A stretch of DNA of 64,000 bases from Silene latifolia. Its lineage: Eukaryota > Streptophyta > Magnoliopsida > Caryophyllales > Caryophyllaceae. The position numbers were made by a program, and so were the translations under genes. Below the pieces are notes generated by a model. The model did not search any database and had not been told where the DNA came from. It was given only the letters and a program-made list of their open reading frames with translations. Positions 12,901 to 25,800 of the stretch are shown piece by piece (positions within the stretch are counted from its first letter, which is position 1; each line of letters starts with the position of its first letter). The stretch is taken from NCBI RefSeq assembly GCF_048544455.1, contig NC_133526.1:9192001-9256000 (forward strand), read 5' to 3'.

Positions 12901-15900
12901 CCAGAAATAGAGAGAAATAAAAAATTTCTCCAAACCATAAATATGGTTGCTGGCCAAAAATGGTATGTTAAGATCTTACTCAGGATTAATAATCAATTTT
13001 CTAAAGAATTTGTTGCTTTAATTGACACTGGAGCAGATTTAAATGTTATACAAGAAGGAGAAATTGACTCCAGATATTTTGTCAAAACTACTCATAGTTT
13101 ATCTCAGGCAGGAGGAGATAAATTAGATATTGAATTTAAACTCCCAAAAGCTGATATATGTGTTAATAACACCTGCATTCCTTTAAGCTTTCTTTTAATT
13201 AAGAATAAACTTTCAGTTCCTGTTCCTATTATTCTTGGAACACCTTTTATAACAAAAATTTATCCTTTTACTGCAGATAATAAAAATTTAACTGCCAATT
13301 ATCAAGGAAAAACTATTACTTTTAGTTTCATCATGAAACCCTTCATGAAGGCTATAAATGAAATTTATAGTAAAATCTCTTTAAAAGAAAATCAATTAAG
13401 TTTTCTAAAACATGAAGTTAATATTTTGACTATAGATCAAAAACTAAAAAATCCTAAATTAAAGAAAAAGATTATCGATATTGAAAACCAATTTTCTCTA
13501 TCTATTTGCAATGATCATCCTAATGCTTTTTGGAATAGAAAGAAGCATATAGTAAATCTTCCTTATGAAGAAGATTTTAAGGAAGAAAATGTTTCTACCA
13601 AGGCTAGACCTTGTCAAATGAATTCAGAATATTTGGAATTTTGCAAAAAAGAAATAAGTTCTCTTATAGAGAAAAAACTTATTGGACCATCCAAATCACC
13701 ATGGTCATGTACAGCTTTTTATGTTAACAAAAATGCTGAAAAGGAACGAGGAGTTCCTAGATTAGTTATTAATTATAAACCTTTAAATAAAGTCTTAAAA
13801 TGGATTAGATATCCAATACCTAATAAAAAAGACTTATTAGATCGTTTGTATAAAGCTCTCATATTTTCTAAATTTGATTTAAAATCAGTTATTAATGATT
13901 CAAATTGACCAGATAGATAGATATAAAGCGCTTTTAATGTTCCTTTTGGACAATATGAATGGCATGTTATGCCTTTTGGTTTGAAAAATGCTCCATCGGA
14001 ATTCCAAAAAATTATGAATGATATTTTTAACAATTATAGCCATTTTATCATAGTTTATATTGATGATATTCTCGTCTTCTCCATGAATATAGAAGAACAT
14101 TTTAAGCATTTAGATATTTTCAAAAAAATTGTCATATCTAATGGTTTAGTAATTTCTAAAACTAAAATGTCTTTATTTCAGACTAAAATCAGATTTTTAG
14201 GTCATAATATTGAGAAATGCCAAATTATTCCCATTAATAGAAGTATTGAATTTGGGTCTAAATTCCCAGATGAAATTATTGACAAAACTCAACTTCAAAA
14301 ATTCTTAGGAAGTTTGAATTATATTTCACCTTATTATAATGATTTGGCAAAAGATACTGACTATTTTTTATATGACAAAGAAGAAGAATCATTGTGCTTG
14401 GTCTAATGATCACACGAAAGCTGTTAGAAAAATTAAGAGTAAAGTTATATCTTTACCATGCCTTAGTTTGGCAAACCCTCATTGGGAAAAAATAGTAGAA
14501 ACTGATGCTTCAGATATTGGTTATGGAGGGATTTTTAAACAAATTGATCCCAATAATAAACAGGAATTTTTAGTCCGTTTCTATTCAGGAAAATGGAATT
14601 CTGCACAATCTCATTATGCAACTGTTGCTAAAGAAGTTTTAGCCATAGTCAGATGTGTTTTAAAATTTCAAAATGATTTATATAACCAAAAATTTACAAT
14701 AAGAACAGATTGTAGTAAGGAGACGAACAGTGATTACTTAGTTTAGATGGTATCCATTGCTTGGAATTCAAATTTAATTTCCTTCCATACTTCACAAGCA
14801 GCAGCTAGCTCAGGACTCCATTTGCAAGCCTCGCGAATAATAGTATTACCCTCGCGAGCAAGATCACGTCAGATGTGTTTTAAAATTTCAAAATGATTTA
14901 TATAACCAAAAATTTACAATAAGAACAGATTGTAGTTTTGCGAAATTTATGTTTCAAAAAGATTTTAAACATGATGTTTCCAAACAAATGTTTGCAAAGT
15001 GGCAAGCTCATTTAGCCCCTTTTGATTTTGAAATACATTATAAAAAAAGATCTGATAATCACCTCCCTGATCACCTCCCTGATTTTTTAACAAGGGAGTA
15101 TTTAACTCTATAAGAGTTTGTTATTTGTTTCAGGAATGGATTTTGGTCGAGGCCGTGGCCGTGACCGCTTTTCTTATCCTTCTAATAGAGGAGAGGAAGA
15201 CAATCATTCGAAATTATCGTATACGGAATAACCCACGACAATCATCCGAAATTATGAGATATGGGAATAACCCAGACACAATTATCAGATATGGGAATAA
15301 CCCAGAACCAGGATCATCATCTGGTTATATAAGACCAAGTAATACCTTGGCACAATATGGTGGAAAAAGGCTAATAGCCAAAAATTTATGTGATAATATC
15401 ACAAAAGAAGAATTTGATGAATTCCAAATATGGAAACAAAAAGAACTTAATATAAGTTCTCCATCTTTCAGAAAAATTATGGAAGATTCTTTTGATGAAA
15501 AAGAGAAAATGGTGAAATCACTAGAGGAAAGGGAGATAATTATACTCCAAAATTCTGACAAAAAATGGGAAGATAATCCCTGGTTATTATATAACCGTTA
15601 TTTAACAAATAATCAAAATCCTATGGAGACTTATAAAAGTCGAAGTTTTTAAGAAGGAATCTTCGCTGATAATGAATGCAATTTTAAGCATTTTGAGGAT
15701 CCAGGAAATTTCTGGAGATTTTCAAAAATTAATATCAAAAGGATAATATCCATTGAAGAATGGGGAATAACTCCATCTACTTCTAAAACCTTGATAAACA
15801 AAAATAATATCAAAGTTGAGTACAATTACTGGGATTACATCCAGGTTTTTGACAAAGTTTTCTTATATGAAAATCCTACAAAAAGCCATACATGGCTAAT

Positions 15901-18900
15901 AAAAATTTACCCTGAAGTTTTTGATCAAAATCTACCAACTTGGTTAATTAAATGGTGGCAATTTTATGGAACTAATGGAAGATATCATGCCACAAATGTT
16001 TAAAAATCTTTATGACGAATGGAAAGAATTACTTCCAAAAACTGATCAGGATGATATTCCTGGCATTATTCAAATGAATTTCTTTATTGAATTTTCTATT
16101 CCCTGGATTTGGAAGTTTACCCCCAAAACAGGATATACTGATCTCAAATTATTTTGTTTAAAAAGAGAATCATATTCTCGTTTTTGGGACGCAATGTTAA
16201 GACAAGATAAGGACACTAATGAGTTAAAGTGTATATACACAATCAATTTAATTCAAGACAAGATTGATAGTCTAATTATCTTCAATGCTGAAGAATCTGG
16301 AGAATTGGAAGAGCACCAACTATCTGGAGAATTATTTCAAATCAAAGATAAAACTGAAGCTGAAATTCTTAGCCATTATTCCAAATTGGCAAAAAGGGCT
16401 TTAGCTCAAAAACAAATGCATGAGAATAATAAATCTCAGACAAGCGATATATCAATGACAATGTCTACAGCATCCAATAGCAAGAACAAATTTGACATTT
16501 TTCAAGATGCTCAAGAAATGGAAGTAGAGATAGAAGTCCAATTATTAATAGAAGAAGAAATAACAAATAAAAAGGCCAAAGATGCCAAATCAAAAGACAA
16601 AGGAAAAATAGTGGAATAAAGATGCCATCCAGAAGACGCATGCAACGGAAATAGTAAAAAGATGCCACTCAGAAAATGCACAATGGAGCATTAGCAATAG
16701 TTCTCGCACTAATAAAGTGGAATAGTTCTAAGCACTAATAAAGTGTGGTTGTTTTTCAAAGCTTACAGTACAATTACTGTTTGTGAATAGTTTTCTTTTT
16801 GCCTATATAAACAGGCAGTTGTTTTAGTTAAAGGCAGGCTTCTCCTACCCCTCTCTCTAGTTTTCTCTCTCTCCCCCTTGTAAATCTTCTTTCTTTAATA
16901 ACAATCTCGTCAACCGTTCGTCTTCTATTCTGAGCACAACTTAAGTTTGTAAATTTTTTTTGATACCGTGAAAAGATCCGCGACCTTTTTACGGTAATAT
17001 CCCAATCACTAGTAATGAACACTTGGGTGTGTGTCCTCGTTCTTATACTATGTTGATACCGTGAAAAGATCCGCGACCTTTTTACGGTACCAACATAGTA
17101 TAAGAACGAGGTTGCACACCCAAGTGCTCATTACAAGTGATTGGGATATTACCACGAAAGTGTTAAATCTGACCTGATAACATACTCGGAGATGACAAGA
17201 AAAACGCCAGCGCCTAACCACGGCATTACGGCAAAACGGTGCCTCTCCATTCACAGTTATCAATTCAGATTGAACAAAATGTGTACCCTCACTAAACCTT
17301 CTTATTTTATGTTGATAAGTAATAAAACCATCTTAAGATAATAACACATCCATGGTTTCATATATAACTTAATCAAGTGTTGTCATAATTCAACAAAGGA
17401 TTTAGTCTATTAGGCTCATCCTTAGAGTAAAAATATATTTAAATTAAAAACAAAATTAAAAACAAAAAAAACTTACAAACTTAAGTTGTGCTCAGAATAG
17501 AAGACGAACGGTTGACGAGATTGTTATTAACGAAAGAAGATTTACAAGGGGGAGAGAGAGAAAACTAGAGAGAGGGGTAGGAGAAGCCTGCCTTTAACTA
17601 AAACAACTGCCTGTTTATATAGGCAAAAAGAAAACTATTCACAAACAGTAATTGTACTGTAAGCTTTGAAAAACAACCACACTTTATTAGTGCTTAGAAC
17701 TATTCCACTTTATTAGTGCGAGAACTATTGCTAATGCTCTATTGTGCATTTTCTGAGTTGCATCTTTTTACTATTTCAGTTGCATGCGTCTTCTGGATGG
17801 CATCTTTATTCCACTATTTTTCCTTTGTCTTTTGATTTGGCATCTTTGGCCTTTTTATTTGTTATTTCTTCTTCTATTAATAATTGGACTTCTATCTCTG
17901 CTTCCATTTCTTGAGCATCTTGAAAAATGTCAAATTTGTTCTTGCTTATTGATCTTTTGTAGACATTGTCATTGATATATCGCTTGTCTGAGATTTATTA
18001 TCCTCATGCATTTGTTTTTGAGCTAAAGCCCTTTTTGCCAATTTGGAATAATGGCTAAGAATTTCAAACTTGATTTATCTTTGATTTGAAATAATTCTCC
18101 GATAGTTGGTGCTCTTCCAATTCTCCAGATTCTTCAGCATTGAAGATAATTAGACTATCAATCTTGTCTTGAATTAAATTGATTGTGTATATACACTTTA
18201 ACTCATTAGTGTCCTTATCTTGTCTTAACATTGCGTCCCAAAAACGAGAATATGATTCTCTTTTTAAACAAAATAATTTGAGATCAGTATATCCTGTTTT
18301 GGGGGTAAACTTCCAAATCCAGGGAATAGAAAATTCAATAAAGAAATTCATTTGAATAATGCCAGGAATATCATCCTGATCAGTTTTTGTAAGTAATTCT
18401 TTCCATTCGTCATAAAGATTTTTAAACATTTGTGGCAGGATATCTTCATTAGTTCCATAAAATTGCCACCATTTAATTAACCAAGTTGGTAGATTTTGAT
18501 CAAAAACTTCAGGGTAAATTTTTATTAGCCATGTATGGCTTTTTGTAGGATTTTCATATAAGAAAACTTTGTCAAAAGCCTGGATGTAATCCCAGTAATT
18601 GTACTCAACTTTGATATTATTTTTGTTTATCAAGGTTTTAGAAGTAGATGGAGTTATTCCCCATTCTTCAATGGATATTATCCTTTTGATATTAATTTTT
18701 GAAAATCTCCAGAAATTTCCTGGATCCTCAAAATGCTTAAAATTGCATTCATTATCAGCGATGATTCCTTCATAAAAACTTCGACTTTTATAAGTCTCCA
18801 TAGGATATTGATTATTTGTTAAATAACGGTTATATAATAACCAGGGATTATCTTCCCATTTTTTGTCAGAATTTAGGAGTATAATTATCTCCCTTTCCTC

Positions 18901-19811
18901 TGGTGATTTCACCATTTTCTCTTTTTCATCAAGAGAATCTTCCATAATTTTTCTAAAAGATGGAGAACTTATATTAAGTTCTTTTTGTTTCCATATTTGG
19001 AATTCATCAAATTCTTCTTTTGTGATATTATCACATAAATTTTTGGCTATTAGCCTTTTTCCACCATATTGTGCCAAGGTATTACTTGGTCTTATATAAC
19101 CAGATGATGATCCTGGTTCTGGGTTATTCCCATATCTGATAATTGTGCCTGGGTTATTCCCATATCTCATAATTTCGGATGATTATCCTGGGTTATTCCC
19201 ATGTCTGATAATTTCGAATGATTGTCTTCCTCTCCCTCTATTAGAAGGATAAGAAAAGCGGTCACGGCCACGGCCTCGACCAAAATCCATTCCTGAAACA
19301 AATAACAAACTCTTATAGAGTTAAATACTCCCTTGTTAAAAAATCAGGGAGGTGATCAGGGAGGTGATTATCAGATCTTTTTTTATAATGTATTTCAAAA
19401 TCAAAAGGGGCTAAATGAGCTTGCCACTTTGCAAACATTTGTTTGGAAACATCATGTTTAAAATCTTTTTGAAACATAAATTTCGCAAAACTACAATCTG
19501 TTCTTATTGTAAATTTTTGGTTATATAAATCATTTTGAAATTTTAAAACACATCTGACTATGGCTAAAACTTCTTTAGCAACAGTTGCATAATGAGATTG
19601 TGCAGAATTCCATTTTCCTGAATAGAAACGGACTAAAAATTCCTGTTTATTATTGGGATCAATTTGTTTAAAAATCCCTCCATAACCAATATCTGAAGCA
19701 TCAGTTTCTACTATTTTTTCCCAATGAGGTTTGCCAAACTAAGGGATGGTAAAGATATAACTTTACTCTTAATTTTTCTAACCGCTTTCGTGTGATCATT
19801 AGACGACGACG

Positions 19812-19864
<53 letters not shown>

Positions 19865-22800
19865 AATAATGGCCGCTTTTAAACCCGGGCCAAGGAGATA
19901 GTAGTTTTACAAAACTCAAAGGTTAATATGGTTACAAGCTCAATGACCAACTTTATTACATTTATAACAAACTGTTGGTTTTTCATACTTCTGCGCCTTC
20001 TTACTAGACCTTCTTAAGGCTTTCCTTTCAGCCTTTTTCTCGTATTTTACCTTAGAAAACCTTTTCTTCCTCCTTTTATAATAAGGTTTTTCCTCAAAGT
20101 TTTTACCAGAACTTTGCTTATACCTTTTCTTTTTAGGATGAATTGGGACATCCATTCCAAACTGGTTACAGAATTCACCTAATTGATTCTTTTCCAGTAA
20201 ATTTTGTCTCTTTAATTGCTGATTCAATTTAAGCTCATTGCAAAGGTTTAAACCTTCTTGAATACAAGTTCCTATGATACTACCATACGTATAGCTATCA
20301 TAAGGAATAGAGGTATACCCATTTCTAAGGTTATTCCTAACCCTCTCAGCAAAAAGATAAGGTAAACCATCCACAAACTTAGACTTCCAGTGTTCACTGG
20401 AGGCTTCTGGTAATTCCATAACTCTACTAAGGAAAGTATCCTTATACCACCTAAAATCTGTAAGAGTTTTACATCTTAAATTCTGTAATAGGGTTCTAAT
20501 ATTCTCATTATTATCAGAATATCTCCCTGTAAAGTGTTCAACTATGTTGACTACAAGGGTATACACAACATTTTCCTTCCGTATACCATCAGGCATATCA
20601 ATCTTAGTATCAATAATCATAGTCCGAGCTTCTTGAGACAAACAATTGTCCCACCAACCTTTTAATTGGCCAGTAAATCCTGCAGTAATCATCTTGGCAA
20701 CAACAACATCGCTATTACCAGCAATCTTGCACATAGTACTATACATCATAATCCTGTGGATCTGATTATAAATTTGTTTATCTGTAAAGTCATCTATGTT
20801 CCATTCATAGATGCATTTTCCACTATAACTATTATTCAAATGGCATTTCTTCATCTTCAGCAGTAATACGAACTAATACTAGCAAAGAAGATGAGATGTT
20901 GCTTAATAATAGCGAAGAAAGAGTTATACTCTTACTCAATAAAGGTGATGAAAAATGGGAAAATGATCCCTGGTATCTTCATAAGAGGTACCTAGGAGGA
21001 TTGGGTTATACCCAAGAAACTTATAAACCTACACTCTTCTATGAAGAGATTCTCAAGGCCAATGGGTGCACAATTCAACATTTTATGCACAATTCAAATA
21101 AAGAGACTTATAAGTTCTCTAAAATAATTATTGGGAATATATTTTCCCTAAATGATTGGGGTATATCTCCATTTACTGAAAAATCACTTATACTGAAGAA
21201 TGTGCAGATGAAATATAATTATTGGGATTATATCCAAGCGTTTAATAAAACGTTTTTATATGAAAATGATTATTTGAGCCATTCATGGTTCATTAAACTA
21301 ATGGTTAATAACCATGATTTACCAAATTGGTTTATTGAATGGTGGAATTTTTATGGGACTAACCCAAAAATTTTACCAGAATTATTTAAAGACTTATTTC
21401 TTCAATGGCAAGAGCTTAAGCCTGCTACTTAGGATAATATACCTGAAAATTTACATTTTTTTCATGGGTTTTTCCATACCATGGATTTGGAGAGCTGCTC
21501 CAATAACGGGCTATACCCGAGGAATGTCGTGTCTCAAATATCGGTCCTATTCAAAGTTTTGGGACAAAATGCTTGAAGAAGATGAGGAAGGTGAATTCCT
21601 TTCTGCTCCTACAATTAAACTACTTAAGGATAAAATTACATATTTTCTTGATCAAAAAGAACAAGGAGGAACAAGCTGCAAGGAAGCAAAGGCATAAAGA
21701 AATTGATGCTACTTTGAGTTTATGGGCTAATGATTTCCCAGATCTCTGGTCTTACTGATGAAGAAATTACGGAGGCTTATCAAAAAGCCTTATGGGAAAC
21801 CCTACAAAAGAAGAAAAATACTGATAAGGCATCTACATCCGATGTGTCAATAAAGGAATCTAAATCTGATGCATCAATGACGTCACTACATAGTCAGTCT
21901 TCTTTCAGTATTCTAATGCAGGACTCTCAAGATCTAGGAATACCTTAGAAATGGGTATACCTCTATTCCTTATGATAGATATACGTATGGTAGTATCATA
22001 GGAACTTGTATTCAAGAAGGTTTAAACCTTTGCAATGAGCTTAAATTGAATCAGCAATTAAAGAGGCAGAATTTACTGGATAAGAATCAATTAGGTGAAT
22101 TCTGTAACCAGTTTGGAATGGATGTCCCAATTCATCCTAAAAAGAAAAGGTATAAGCAAAGTTCTGGTAAAAACTTTGAGGAAAAACCTTATTATAAAAG
22201 GAGGAAGAAAAGGTTTTCTAAGGTAAAATACGAGAAAAAGGCTGAAAGGAAAGCCTTAAGAAGGTCTAGTAAGAAGGCGCAGAAGTATGAAAAACCAACA
22301 GTTCGTTATAAATGTAATAAAGTTGGTCATATTGCAAGAAATTGTTGGACTAAGAATAAGATTTCTAGTTTGGATATTGATGATAGCCTTAAGGATAAGT
22401 TGTGTAAGATATTATTGGTTTCAGATAATGAATTGGAAACTTCTGACAGCACTGATGAAGGAATTAAAGTCATGGATAATGATTCCTATTTATCTGAATC
22501 ATCTGAATCTTCCAGTTCAGAATATGAACCCTGTTCTAATAATAAACCTTGTATATGGGAAGAAAATGATTTTTATAATTTAGTATCTCAATTTGAGGAT
22601 AATAGAATAAATGTTATTGAAACTCAGGATTGGATTAAGATCTTTCAAAGTATTAAGGACCCTGAGGCAAGATCAAAATTGATTGATATAATGGGTAAGG
22701 AACCCAGTAGTTCTGGTACTCAAGCTTCTTGGTTAGGAAACCAAGAGAAGAATAAGCCCTACACTATGAGTGAAGTTTTCAAGCTTCTAAAGAAAGAAAG

Positions 22801-25800
22801 ACTACTGCTCAACCTACTTCTTTAAAAGATGTTCTTATAGAAATGGAAAACCTTAAGGAAGAAATTAAGATTATGAAGGAACACACTAAGCAGCAAGATA
22901 TTAGGATATCTAATTTAGAGGTGTTACAAATCCTTGGTAATGATACTAAGGAAGCAGATGATAATTCTGTTCCAAAGAATATGGATAGTAGTATAAATAA
23001 ACACTTTATACAATCTGAAGGAATGGTTCAAAAAGAGGAATCAGAAAAGCAAATTATTGCTTTGAATAATGGGAATGAATTTTTACAGAATATAGAATCT
23101 GTAATAAGCCAGAAATGGTATATTAAAGTCAGCTTAAAGATTGGTAATTATTTCAAGAATGATCTTATTGCTCTTGTTGATAGTGGAGCTGACTTGAACG
23201 TGATTCAAGAAGGTATGATACCTACTACTTATTTTCAGAAAACCTCTCATACTCTTTCTCATGAAGGAGGAGAAAAACTCAATATTGAGTTCAAAATTCC
23301 AAAAGCTTATATTTGCGTGAATGATAAATGTGTTTCTTCATCTTTTCTTTTAGTCAAGGATAGATTGACTACTCCAATTATATTGGGAACCCCTTTTATT
23401 AACCAAATTTATCATATCACTTATATTGACAAGTACTGACTTGTCGACTTAGAAATTGCCCTAGTGTCTCCCTTTACTTAATAAATAAAATTTAGCGTGA
23501 AAAATGTTTACTTACCAAAGTATAGAAGATATGCGCAAAGAGGATAACAATTGAAAACTGGAAGGATGCATAAGCCCATATGTAGCCTTTGCTCACTGCT
23601 TTCATAAAAGCAAAGCTATTAGGAAATGATAATTCAGATTTGGAGGTTACATTTCTTCATTAAACTTTCCAACTGCATGCAGGACAGAGAACAAAATAGT
23701 CTTAAGGTTTAACACATTAGAGAACTTACCCATTGTAGACGCTATCATAGACGAGAGAAGACCTTGGACACACGCAGACGGTAGTGATACAGCTAGAGCA
23801 CGGGGACCTAGATCAGAAATCTGTGAAAGATATTAGTCCTAAATCCATGAGCAAAATGGTGTACAGACGCTACAATATTCAGCCAACAGCAGAACAACAT
23901 AAACAGTGGCATCCATCTATACTTATCATGGTAACAGTAAAGAAACTTGCATTTGTAGGTAAATCAACTAACTAATTTCACTAATGTACCTCATAATTAT
24001 GTAAAGTTAATTACCTTGAACTCTTGAAGGCTTGAACACATGAACGCTACTCCAATACTTATGAGTTAAGACACTTAAATTGCTATTTCAATATTTAGAC
24101 ACATGAACTACGTCACTCCAATATTTAGGCACATAAATTGATACTCCAATATTTAGACACATGAACTACTTCGAGTAGTGTGATGTATGCAGTTGGCATA
24201 CGTTCGTATGGGCAGATAAGTGAACTCAACAACGACAACATTCCCTTAATGTCTCAAAGCCGTTTCCAATGACTGTCAGTTTGGTGAGTCATTTTTTGGT
24301 ATAAAGGGAGCCATAAATGCAGTTTTAGTGCTGACGGGTTTTGAACACAGCTAATGATACATTAACTTAATAACTTTACATGTTAAGCTAGATGACATCT
24401 TCGAAGTAAGAAAAAACAGTATTTGCTGGACACGGTAATACGATAAATTAACATAGAACATTAAGATCAATTTTATAAGAAGAAACTTGTACCAGAAGTT
24501 GCTCCAGAAAGCAAAAATATGCCAGCATGCTCACAATCACAAGAATTGGAATATCCTGCCAGACCCTGTCAGCAAAAAACGAAAGAGCATCCAATCAATT
24601 TAAAATAATAGTTGTCATGTAGGTCAGACCAGTTAAGCCTATCTATCAACCAAGGAGTATATGTGCCGCAGAGTAGCTTGAGGAAGTCACAAACTTGCCT
24701 GTAACTTGTCGTTTCCGTCTGTTCTCGAATGGTTGATGGCCGTCGTTGTACAGAATGGGACTGTAGCCTCAACAATGTAACTGGTAGATTCTTCACGTCT
24801 CGCTGGCAAACATCACAAATCTTGTTTCCTTTTATGGTAAACCACTTGACTGCGCATTCCTTGTGAGCAAGTGCAAGCTCACCTTTGCAACTACACTCCA
24901 ATTTGAACGCATCACCTCCTTCGCTTAACTCAACTAAACAAATGCGGCAAACAGCTTCTTCCTCAGGGATATCCTCACCGGCTTCCTCATTATCTGATAC
25001 AACAGCATAAATAAGCATAATGGCCCTTGTGTATTAAACACAAATAAGCAGCAGTTTCCAGTTTCCAGTTTCCGGTTTCCAGACGATCCATGATGAAAAT
25101 TGCATTGCAGTTTGCATCGACCAACTCCTAATTCATCAAAGGCCAACTTTGAAAAACCAAGACTACTGGCAACACAAGTGAATCAGAGGGAGTAATAAAG
25201 ATGCAAATTAACTAGCCCATATTCTCAAAAAAAAAAAAAATACTTAAGGGAGTACTATTTATTATGAGCGGACAAAGAGGACCGACCAAAACAGAACTTT
25301 CTTAAATGTGATTCTCACTTGAAAATTAGTATAATTGAAGGTTACTGATATTATGACCACTGTATTCATACCATTGTCACTAACCGTGCCATCAGTTGTC
25401 AAAGAGTTATCAACTTCCAGTGTTTGTTGTGTCACCGGAACGACACGGATTACACCCCCCGTGGAACCTAATCTTTTTAAGCTTGGATTCTTTAACTTTA
25501 CAGGAACTGAAAATGAGCGTTTCATGAGCAGTTGTGCGTCTTGATACTGACAAAGACGAGTACATAACTTGGTAAACATTAAGAAAGCACATCGACTAAA
25601 TCAAACAGCAAAGCAGCCTGAATATCATGAAGAAGCAATAATAAGTACTCACAGAAGTATCTTGATGGTCAACAACAACAGTCACAGTCCTTTCTTCTTC
25701 AGGCTTGGAACTTAAATTTGCAAATGGCGTCCCTGGCAATGAACAAGCCCTCTTGGTTGAGGGAGAAGAAAAGACCTGTTTCAGAGAGAATGATCTTGAA

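Larger units (their letters stand above)
11803..17053 (+). mobile_element. Near unit-length pararetrovirus fossil (Caulimoviridae, florendovirus-like)
   Basis: Order: primer site; 30K-type movement protein (11869-12759; words [30 protein letters not shown]); a coiled coil; aspartic protease (about 12950-13300, motif [11 protein letters not shown]); reverse transcriptase (VYIDDILVF at about 14055); RNase H (about 14480-15110, [11 protein letters not shown]); ORF2 (15125-16619); then noncoding DNA with a TATA box TATATAAA at 16804. No coat protein lies between movement protein and protease. It is broken at roughly half a dozen or more points. It stops just short of the next primer site. Near-identity with the inverted copy at 17.1-19.8 kb suggests a young event. 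A plastid DNA patch interrupts it at 14717-14868. Confidence 0.88.

Noticed and set aside
24569-25018. 149-codon open frame containing the RING-CH finger, as a stand-alone small protein
   Set aside because: It runs through intron 4 sequence; exon phases and homology show it is exon 4 of the longer gene.
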